From: Spodoptera frugiperda
Taxonomy: Eukaryota > Arthropoda > Insecta > Lepidoptera > Noctuidae
Assembly: GCF_023101765.2 (NCBI RefSeq)
Contig: NC_064236.1
Coordinates: 20,300,993-20,364,992 of the forward strand
DNA length: 64,000 nucleotides
Direction of reading: 5' to 3'
Under the pieces are notes generated by a model. The model saw nothing but the letters and a program-made list of their open reading frames with translations. It made no database searches and was not told where the DNA came from. Both the position numbers and the translations under genes were made by a program. Below are positions 59,701-64,000 of the stretch, piece by piece (the first letter of the stretch is position 1; each line of letters starts with the position of its first letter).

Positions 59701-61363
59701 GACAAAACCAGGGGATCTTACATCAATTATTTATTTATTAATATGTCTTAAACAATAACGATCGTAGCTCCAGTTCGTTTATGTTTCCTAAATGATAATA
59801 ATTTGTTAGAGCAAGCTTGGCTGCACGTTTAACATTAGCGCGCCGTATCTGCCGTATCTACAGGGCCCCCAAAATACGTAAGCAAAATTAAAAACTTTGC
59901 AGTCCAGTGTTACACGGGCCCCGGCCAAGGCACGCCACTGAACATTAGGTCATTATCTCCGCACGCAATAATCCATTAACTAAAATAATATCAATAATTA
60001 ACAATCTGTGCGTGACAGCTAATTACGGGAGTAATTATTGTAGGTATACATACGTACCCACATGTTGCAGGTATACGTATGTAGGGGAGTAGGTACACTG
60101 TAAGTGTATAGGTATACAGGTATACTCACATGCATAGACGAGCGCGGTGAGGCCGAGCACGATGATGTTGACGATGTGCGCGACGCGCTCCTTCTCGTAG
60201 AACACGTGGAACTGCGTCGCGTTGATCGCCGCCAACTCCTCGTGGTACCGGGAGGTGGTCACGTTCACGTATCGGTTGGGGTCATGGTATCGGCTGCAAA
60301 CACACCGCAATGTCAACACACACACGTCACGTCACACTTTGAATGCCCAATCTCAGAACATTCACACTTATTTACATTATTTATTTATCTAACTATATAC
60401 ATCAACATCTATTTATTACAGTAACAATTAGCTGAATATATACTTTATAGTTAAAACTGCTGAAGCTGTCATGTTTTCAAGCGAACTTGTCTACGAACAG
60501 CTTCTTGGAGAGTAGCAGCAATAAGTATAACACTCTAGGTTACATATACTGATAGCATGGGCTGGCGGCGGCGGCAGCGGCTCGCTAACGTAGAGGGTAC
60601 TTCATGTTACTATCAGCGCAGGAACAAGTAAGCGATGGACGTAAGCCTCAGGACGGGGGAGCAGCTCGCTGGCTACTTGCGGTCTGTGTGTGTTGTGGTC
60701 CGCGAGGGCGGCGGCGCGCGGTGTGCCGACGTCAACTTCAAGTTTAACTATATAATCGAGGGTCGATGGCACACCGAGCCAGCCGCAGCAGGAGCCCGCT
60801 TCCTTAACACCTTGGTGCTCAGTAGGTAGCCTGGCCACCAGCCACCAGGCGGGGTGGTGGCCAGCACTACCGCACGCAGTGTTACATGTTGCTTGGCTCT
60901 ACTCGAAAAAGTCAGTGAGTTAGTACAGAGCTACATGATGTATTAGTGTCCCAGACAAGACTGCTGCTTTGTAACTGTGCTCGACTGCACAAACACTTTC
61001 TGTGTTTTATATTTGTGTTCGCTGTGTAGCCCGAACCAGGACTCTTCGACAGTGATAGTTACCATTGGACGAATGAGACAGAACTATGAAGTAACTCTAC
61101 TGCGAGGCTGCAGACCGAACCTAGAACCGTGCGTAGCGGAAGAAAATATAAAATATAATAATAAAATATAGTCGTATAACATACTTGAAGTCGTCGGTCA
61201 TGTTGAGCATGGGCTGGTACTTGCTGAGCAGGTTCTGCGCGAGCAGCAGCGTGCGCACCTGCACCACCAGCAGGCCCACGGCCACGGCCAGCAGCAGGCC
61301 CAGCAGGTGCGTCATGTTGGTCTGGTTCATGCGCAGGAAGTAGCGCTGGTACAGCATCTCCAC
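42453..61363 (-). CDS. Ac3: Membrane adenylyl cyclase, ADCY5/6 type (25 exons, N-terminus outside window)
   Basis: Makes cAMP from ATP at the plasma membrane under G-protein control. Twenty-five exons join in frame to 3741 nt, giving 1246 aa plus stop, with GT-AG introns throughout. Order: end of cytosolic N-terminus, six-helix M1 (about 15-225), C1a catalytic domain (about 285-480), C1b linker, M2 (about 575-785), C2a (about 810-1040), long tail. C1 has both metal Asp (FADICGFTSL, LLGDCYYC). C2 has the adenine/ribose/phosphate residues (EKIKSTG Lys, QYDIWG Asp, NVASRMD Asn/Arg, VKGKG Lys), so the enzyme should be active. The C1b motif PEDEVNEYLMKAIDARSTDR matches ADCY5/6 and not ADCY1, 2, 3 or 8. 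Hence Drosophila Ac3/Ac39E, a Gi- and calcium-inhibited class. Oddities: Val for a conserved Gly in C1 and an extended first loop. Confidence 0.94.
43012..43159 (-). CDS. Ac3: Adenylyl cyclase exon 24: tail
   Basis: Phase 0 start after TGTTACAG. Encodes NPQPSTSGTSQECSNASGGG, then RPEHRPLETLSEGHTDEDGG and PSPRASIPR. Low complexity and disordered. Ends G|GTAATT (phase 1). Confidence 0.85.
43160..43521 (-). other. Ac3: Adenylyl cyclase intron 23 with LINE tail
   Basis: 362-nt intron. 43319-43373 (GTTCAGCAGTGGACGTCTCT then CGGCTGATGATGA) is the tail of a common lepidopteran LINE. Confidence 0.6.
43522..43674 (-). CDS. Ac3: Adenylyl cyclase exon 23: end of C2a
   Basis: Encodes VTEEVYEILAMRGYKLRCRG, TIDVKGKGNMVTYFLEG and the start of the tail. 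The second Lys of VKGKG is the C2 phosphate-contacting Lys of the family. Confidence 0.93.
43675..44104 (-). other. Ac3: Adenylyl cyclase intron 22
   Basis: 430 nt with no recognisable content. Confidence 0.7.
44105..44229 (-). CDS. Ac3: Adenylyl cyclase exon 22: C2a active-site core
   Basis: Encodes INIGPVVAGVIGARKPQYDI, WGNAVNVASRMDSTG and LLDHIQ. Contains the adenine-contacting Asp (QYDIWG) and the catalytic Asn/Arg of NVASR. Confidence 0.96.
44397..44528 (-). CDS. Ac3: Adenylyl cyclase exon 21: C2a
   Basis: Encodes LTAATRDLRGFRHVTAMADY, ALRLREQLQYVNEHSFNSFR and IRIG. Corresponds to the [32 protein letters not shown] part of mammalian ADCY5/6, with more basic residues. Confidence 0.94.
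44812..45031 (-). CDS. Ac3: Adenylyl cyclase exon 20: C2a start
   Basis: Encodes ELYHEQCESVCVMFASIPNF, SEFYVELEGNNEGVECLRLL, NEIIADFDEILAED, then EKIKSTGATYMAASG. The Lys of EKIKSTG is the C2 adenine-binding Lys. Near-identical to ADCY5/6. Confidence 0.97.
45103..45212 (-). CDS. Ac3: Adenylyl cyclase exon 19: signalling helix to C2
   Basis: Encodes EKEEMEHLEAYNRKLLANIL, PEHVAQHFL and CSDKNID. This is the coiled transmission helix that links the second membrane domain to C2. Confidence 0.95.
45326..45465 (-). CDS. Ac3: Adenylyl cyclase exon 18: last M2 helix
   Basis: Encodes HRCGLDWNQQWTDVVIAVGA, TVALLLHSHQTESTYRLDFI, WKLQAN. The helix ends in the conserved RLDF-WKLQA. Confidence 0.93.
45466..45802 (-). 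other. Ac3: Adenylyl cyclase intron 17
   Basis: 337-nt AT-rich intron, nothing recognised. Confidence 0.7.
45803..45963 (-). CDS. Ac3: Adenylyl cyclase exon 17: M2 helices
   Basis: Encodes HYLQLTLLAMFLCAVHQILI, TVVKLLLLSFTCTAYATVTI and HEHMIFKQHFHEYQ. Two membrane helices with a polar outer loop. Acceptor preceded by GTGTGTCGTGTGTGCAG. Confidence 0.92.
46061..46156 (-). CDS. Ac3: Adenylyl cyclase exon 16: M2 extracellular loop
   Basis: Encodes VQGLFDAESQQEFLANETRQ, GDFHYCPHDMNE. Contains an N-glycosylation sequon (NET) in the loop where ADCY5/6 are glycosylated. Confidence 0.9.
46157..46585 (-). other. Ac3: Adenylyl cyclase intron 15 with interspersed repeat
   Basis: 429 nt. 46395-46510 contains the lepidopteran repeat string TTGCTTACCATCAGGTGATC then CGACTGCTCGTTTTGC, related to 7415-7515. 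Confidence 0.6.
46586..46702 (-). CDS. Ac3: Adenylyl cyclase exon 15: M2 helix
   Basis: Encodes HSSPRLRRLSERVHNNRTLA, QMVSFTVVTSFIIQIQVVM. Basic cytosolic loop then a membrane helix; corresponds to [20 protein letters not shown] of ADCY5/6. Confidence 0.92.
46794..46878 (-). CDS. Ac3: Adenylyl cyclase exon 14: M2 helix
   Basis: Encodes LKPLSIITIATSGIIICSFT, YLVLCMDFE, one hydrophobic helix. Phase 2 in, phase 0 out. Confidence 0.9.
46879..47551 (-). other. Ac3: Adenylyl cyclase intron 13 with repeats
   Basis: 673 nt. 47155-47265 is a reverse-oriented piece of the repeat at 10850-11060. 47383-47417 (ACACGCGGACGAAGTCGCGG) is the start motif of another lepidopteran LINE. Confidence 0.6.
47552..47649 (-). 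CDS. Ac3: Adenylyl cyclase exon 13: first M2 helix
   Basis: Encodes YTGERDRMMKVYFICTLAIY, FASVVIQVVSYNL. Corresponds to [20 protein letters not shown] of ADCY5 at the entry to M2. Confidence 0.92.
47693..47747 (+). repeat. (GT)27 microsatellite in the 103-nt cyclase intron 12
   Basis: Pure GT run on the plus strand, (CA)n in the cyclase transcript. It starts six bases past the donor GTACGC at 47752 and fills over half of the intron (47650-47752). Confidence 0.97.
47753..47909 (-). CDS. Ac3: Adenylyl cyclase exon 12: C1b linker, subtype-diagnostic
   Basis: Encodes GVDAGNENKKPEDEVNEYLM, KAIDARSTDRLRAEHCRPCT, LTFRDAKLERK. PEDEV-(D/N)-E-(F/Y)-L, AIDARS-DRLR-EH and LTFR are ADCY5/6 signatures. 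Confidence 0.96.
48090..48187 (-). CDS. Ac3: Adenylyl cyclase exon 11: C1b
   Basis: Encodes DKKPQHSFSLNGNVSKEMRV, MGHGSQHGKHSSK. The VSKEM(K/R) and G(H/F) pattern matches QVSKEMKRMGFED in ADCY5. Regulatory, poorly conserved. Confidence 0.9.
48270..48414 (-). CDS. Ac3: Adenylyl cyclase exon 10: end of C1a
   Basis: Encodes RVHITKETLRCLGDDYKVEP, GHGGLRNAYLKDHNIETYLI and VPDDTSRV. Typical last third of a C1a domain. Confidence 0.95.
48498..48656 (-). CDS. Ac3: Adenylyl cyclase exon 9: C1a core
   Basis: Encodes LVREVMAVNVNMRVGIHTGR, VHCVVLGLRKWQFDVWSNDV and TLANYMESGGVAG. The segment normally reads HCGVLG and ANHMES; here Val and Tyr replace Gly and His. Confidence 0.95.
48739..48885 (-). CDS. 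Ac3: Adenylyl cyclase exon 8: C1a second metal Asp
   Basis: Encodes FDRLAAEHHCLRIKLLGDCY, YCVSGLPEARDDHAKCCVEM and GLDMIDAIA. The Asp of LLGDCYYC is the second Mg-binding residue. Confidence 0.97.
48886..51123 (-). other. Ac3: Adenylyl cyclase intron 7 (2.2 kb)
   Basis: AT-rich with GC-rich patches near 49380-49430, 49990-50060 and 50260-50300. No exon or recognised repeat. Confidence 0.6.
51124..51216 (-). CDS. Ac3: Adenylyl cyclase exon 7: C1a first metal Asp
   Basis: Encodes SILFADICGFTSLSDQCTAE, ELVRLLNELFAR. The Asp of FADICGF binds Mg in the C1/C2 active site. Position after that Asp-Ile is Cys rather than the usual Glu. Confidence 0.96.
52957..53647 (-). mobile_element. 5'-truncated R1-clade LINE insertion with target-site duplication
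   Basis: On the minus strand it encodes LTGHGSFGRFLFLIGREETP, RCHHTEHTVAVCPAWAEHRR, ALREVIGDGDLSRPALVQAM and SSFCEAVMLAKEEAGRVRE, the C-terminal zinc-knuckle end of an R1-type polyprotein, then a 3' UTR and an A tail (T run at 52957-52973). The 16-bp direct repeat CAGTTTGTAATGGTAT flanks it at 52941-52956 and 53648-53663. It inserted in the same orientation as the cyclase gene. Confidence 0.88.
54324..54364. repeat. 41-bp perfect palindrome with 1-nt spacer
   Basis: Arms ATATACGAGAATTGGTACAT and ATGTACCAATTCTCGTATAT around a single G. Confidence 0.9.
56422..56543 (-). CDS. Ac3: Adenylyl cyclase exon 6: signalling helix to C1
   Basis: Encodes [57 protein letters not shown] is the family hallmark before C1a. 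Acceptor preceded by (TG)6. Confidence 0.97.
56544..57881 (-). other. Ac3: Adenylyl cyclase intron 5
   Basis: 1.3 kb, AT-rich, with a moderately GC-rich patch at 57010-57260 that stays open on the minus strand but matches nothing I recognise. Confidence 0.6.
57882..58034 (-). CDS. Ac3: Adenylyl cyclase exon 5: end of M1 and linker
   Basis: Encodes QIYCTVATLIACNLAGIMTH, NPRELAQRRAFLETRDCVEA, RLVTQRENQQQ. Matches the ADCY5 segment [20 protein letters not shown]. Donor CAG|GTCGGT is weak. Confidence 0.95.
58208..58364 (-). CDS. Ac3: Adenylyl cyclase exon 4: M1 helices
   Basis: Encodes GLSISTGSCALFTYVTYAAL, PVRLHEAVVAGLALSIVNIG, AHLILDEHAEVH. Two membrane helices around the conserved LP(V/I)R motif. 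Confidence 0.92.
58365..59281 (-). other. Ac3: Adenylyl cyclase intron 3
   Basis: 917 nt. A GC-rich stretch at 58600-58860 remains open on the minus strand but has no splice phase fitting the gene and no recognised motif. Confidence 0.6.
59282..59402 (-). CDS. Ac3: Adenylyl cyclase exon 3: M1 helices
   Basis: Encodes LLACLTRPAMNEIYLLTISY, VVLVTFLLVELALAGTAVLR. Hydrophobic helices of the first membrane domain. Confidence 0.9.
59403..60129 (-). other. Ac3: Adenylyl cyclase intron 2
   Basis: 727 nt, AT-rich, nothing recognised. Confidence 0.7.
60130..60293 (-). CDS. Ac3: Adenylyl cyclase exon 2: extracellular loop and M1 helix 2
   Basis: Encodes RYHDPNRYVNVTTSRYHEEL, AAINATQFHVFYEKERVAHI, VNIIVLGLTALVYA. 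A long hydrophilic loop with sequons NVT and NAT, then a helix. Splice phases fit exons 1 and 3. Confidence 0.88.
60294..61184 (-). other. Ac3: Adenylyl cyclase intron 1
   Basis: 891 nt. A GC-rich segment at 60550-60860 is open on both strands for over 60 codons without recognisable family features. Confidence 0.6.
61185..61363 (-). CDS. Ac3: Adenylyl cyclase exon 1 in window: N-terminal junction and M1 helix 1
   Basis: Encodes VEMLYQRYFLRMNQTNMTHL, LGLLLAVAVGLLVVQVRTLL, LAQNLLSKYQPMLNMTDDF. LYQRYF(L/F)R(M/L)NQ is the ADCY5/6 sequence just before helix 1. It starts in phase 0 after (TG)6-CAG, so the upstream cytosolic N-terminus is in exons to the right. Confidence 0.94.
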
Positions 61364-61943
61364 CTGCACACACACACGCGCCACATCACCACACCGGCAC
61401 ACGCACACTACTGCGAGAAACACTCGGACACGAACAATATACCAGGACCCGAGCTGTACTTGGTGGAGAGATATCTAAAGGTTTTTTGGGCATCATAATA
61501 GCATCTGTACAGCGATGGATGGCAAAGGTCTTCTTGTTATGGATGTGAAAGGTAAAGAGGTCAATTGACGGTGGCAGACAGTGCCTGGCCCAGCACTGCT
61601 CGGCATTGTGACCCCATGGCAGATATTGTACCTGCTTATATATTGTAAGTCCTGCCTGCACTACATAAACTGTATGCAGGTATGATTATGTACAAGTACA
61701 CATAGCTACGTATACAAGTAATGTATGTACACAGCACGGTGCGGACGTCCCAATTCATAATTACGTTATACGCCTCAATAATTGCATCGCGTCCCGAAGC
61801 TTCCAATACATTCGGAGCCGCGTACCTTTATCGCATTAGCATGTAATTTGAACATTTCCGACAAATACACTTTGTTGATGGAAGCCAACGGGATAATGAA
61901 GCGCGCGGCGGTCGGGGGCCGCGGCCGGCGCACTGCAAACACT

Positions 61944-62000
61944 CGCTCACCACCACTCGCCACCGCTCACCACCACTCGCCACCGCTCACCACCGCGGCA
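61944..62000. repeat. 17-bp tandem repeat
   Basis: About 2.5 copies of CACCACTCGCCACCGCT. Confidence 0.75.
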
Positions 62001-62638
62001 CCACTCGGATCTCATTAAAACGCATTGTTTGCTGCCACCAGCCACCATCAGCTCAAATAATTCATTTGTTAGGGAATTCCCTGCTGATTGATCTTTGTCA
62101 ATGAACACTATTGTTTCCCTGCAGGTTGTTGTGTCGGGTCTGGGTGTCATGTGTACGTGAACTTGTATGTTTGTGAACGCAGCCACGACACGAGAACCTA
62201 GCGTGAGCCAACGTTTATGTGCTTCCATAATGTGACAAAAGACCATGCAAAAAATTGTATGGGCAGTGTCCCATTCCATCAACAGACATGGGACAAGTTT
62301 TAATATCATCATTACGTCCCATGAAAAGTACAGTACCAATTTTTAGTTCGGAATACGATGGGGGTTTTTTTTTAAAAAGACTTTTGAAAAAATAAAGTAT
62401 TTTTATTTTAAAATAAAAAATGACATTTTTGACGATAATTACAAAAAGCAATTGCTACTATTTACTACTCTGACTCACTGGACTATCGCCCTGCACCGCG
62501 CACCCGACTCACTGGGCATGCAGCGGCACAGTTCCGACTCACTGGAACTAGGGACAATCTACACTGGCTCTGGCACCGCCATCTCAAGCATCGACTGCCG
62601 TCTCAACAGGATCGACCTCCGGTCTTAGGGGGGAGTGA

Positions 62639-62891
62639 TGTGGCGACACCTGATAATTGACAGATGACAGAAGTCGCACATACTCGTAGACTATCGACGA
62701 GCAAATCAACGGATGACGTCATAAATATCCTGAATCGCACATATGAAGTTTAAATGCGAATTAACACGGATAGAAAATCCCAACGAACAACAGCTGGGCA
62801 GCAAGCCCGCCAGGCTAAACACCTCGTCAGGTCGGAGGATCCTCCTTTTGTAAAGCCTTCTTTTAGTAAAGTTTATTATTCGTTCACAACA
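62639..62891 (+). mobile_element. Probable LTR (Ty3/Gypsy-like) with adjacent polypurine tract
   Basis: Preceded by the purine run AGGGGGGAGTGA at 62628-62638. The LTR itself would start TGTGGCGACACC and end around TTCACAACA. Upstream 62460-62630 has three CGACTCACTGG-like repeats that look like the 3' end of an internal region. No primer-binding site or polyprotein seen, so it is a relic with uncertain ends. Confidence 0.4.
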
Positions 62892-64000
62892 CTGGGTACC
62901 TGATGATGCTGGCAGTTGGAAACATTGACCATTGCTTGCTGTACGAACAAGTAACTCGTACTTGTGAGTACTCCACAAGTACGAGTAAATACGAAAAATA
63001 TCGGCTTACCTCGGCTGTAATTAAATTGAAATATAACATTACTGGGCGTGTGTGTAACTCGTCAGAGCAGTGCTGCCCTCACACTGCCACACACTGCTTG
63101 TAGGACTCTTGTAGGTAGGTACAGGTACTCGACACTAGAGTACAGGTTCGAAGCACGGGGCAGGCACAAAGGAGTAAAAATTGTAATTATCGGTATCGAA
63201 AGTCGAGGGCTCCCGATCATTAAAACTTAGCTCCAAACTGAAATATAATGAGCACGAACTTGGGCGGCACTCGGCGGATTCAATTAATACGAGTTTTATT
63301 TTTTGTTCAATAATACGTTTTGTGTAGCGGAGTACACAGTTACAGGTTGATCCATTGTTTGCTGAATACAAGGAAAATACGGAATACTACGGTTTATTGT
63401 ATTTGTATACAAGTTAGCAGTGGCGGTGGATTTGTCTAATATTATAAAACTAAATTGTAGACTTTGTAAATGTGAGGCGGCGTATCTTAATCAAACCGAT
63501 TTCACTGTTCATGGCTGCTGCCGCCTCCCTCGCAGCCGCAGGCAGCCACTTCCAGTGAAGCGAGCAATATTGCACCGACCGCTACCGAGCTCCCCGAGTC
63601 ACCCATCGAAGACTGCCAAGGTAAATGAATTGCTGCTACTAATACACTTTACTTACGGCTACGGGTAAACTTCAAATGATTTACTTGTGAGATCACTTTG
63701 TTAATCATTATCTCGACACCCGCTAAGTATAAGTATGTATCTGCCAGATACACGAAATGGTTTTTATTGCATTTTTAGCTTCAACGTACCTGTATCTATC
63801 CAATAAAAAAATATCAAAAAAATTGTAACAGCCGAACATGGTTTTTTTTCAGACGCATAAGTATTTATCTGAATTAGCTAGAAAATAAATACAACGTATA
63901 AATATGGAAGTTCCAGTTAAATAGTAGTACGCGGGGGGATCCAGACGCGGGGTGCGGGCATCTGCCGCTCGCTCAGTTCTTCGCGGTAACAGCGAGCGGC

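Larger units (their letters stand above)
61364..64000 (-). other. Ac3: Adenylyl cyclase upstream intron
   Basis: 2.6 kb. Contains a short tandem repeat (61944-62000), an LTR remnant (62639-62891) and AT-rich DNA. The last 60 bases are GC-rich but show no donor in the required phase 0, so I do not call an exon there. Confidence 0.55.

Noticed and set aside
60602..60838. Open frames on both strands in cyclase intron 1
   Set aside because: GC-rich patch, but no homology seen and no phase-compatible exon.
62706..62978. 90-codon minus-strand frame
   Set aside because: Lies within and opposite the LTR-like sequence; not a gene.
63897..64000. TATAAATA followed by a TCAGTT initiator-like site, or a cyclase first exon on the minus strand at the right edge
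   Set aside because: TATA-to-Inr distance is about 75 bp, too long. Minus-strand frames end at GT sites in phase 1 or 2 whereas phase 0 is required.

Overview
The window is nuclear DNA of an insect, almost certainly a moth or butterfly. Very GC-rich coding exons sit in AT-rich introns. The intergenic and intronic DNA is full of interspersed repeats whose sequences I recognise from lepidopteran genomes: non-LTR retrotransposon 3' ends, R1-clade zinc-knuckle fragments and TA- or 8-bp-flanked MITEs. There are no bacterial operons, CRISPR arrays or intact rRNA/tRNA genes. Three spliced genes account for essentially all convincing coding sequence. Their exon models close in frame with GT-AG introns throughout.

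(1) Plus strand, 638-7553: the 3' half of Abl, the non-receptor tyrosine kinase. Seven exons give 768 codons including the stop. They cover the end of the kinase domain, the long disordered proline-rich region and a C-terminal F-actin-binding-type domain ending DIVHR. SH3, SH2 and most of the kinase domain lie left of the window. (2) Minus strand, 33346-13094: a complete five-exon alpha-tubulin N-acetyltransferase (ATAT1/MEC-17 family, 351 aa), with a textbook Inr+DPE core promoter near 33537 and a poly(A) signal near 12779. (3) Minus strand, 61363-42453: 25 exons (1247 codons including the stop) of a membrane adenylyl cyclase of the mammalian ADCY5/ADCY6 class, corresponding to Drosophila Ac3/Ac39E. 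The cytosolic N-terminus lies beyond the right edge.

Layout: 1-8330 Abl and its 3' UTR; 8331-12778 intergenic with decayed LINE pieces; 12779-33540 ATAT, whose 11-kb intron 4 and the introns before it carry MITEs, a 1.8-kb fold-back element, R1 fragments and a tRNA-like SINE remnant; 33541-41992 intergenic with an hAT-like MITE, an exact tandem duplication and a minisatellite; 41993-61363 adenylyl cyclase, with a 5'-truncated LINE carrying perfect target-site duplications in intron 6 and a (CA)27 tract beside a splice donor; 61364-64000 upstream cyclase intron with an LTR remnant.

The genes are not an operon. Abl remodels actin, ATAT acetylates Lys40 of alpha-tubulin and the cyclase makes cAMP. 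Abl and ATAT are convergent; ATAT and the cyclase are in tandem on the minus strand. I found no clearly novel multi-gene system. The most interesting signals are inside these genes: DFKxxL repeats in Abl, a hairpin before the ATAT start codon, substituted invariant residues, an extended glycosylatable loop and a long C-terminal tail in the cyclase, and repeat-rich splice sites.
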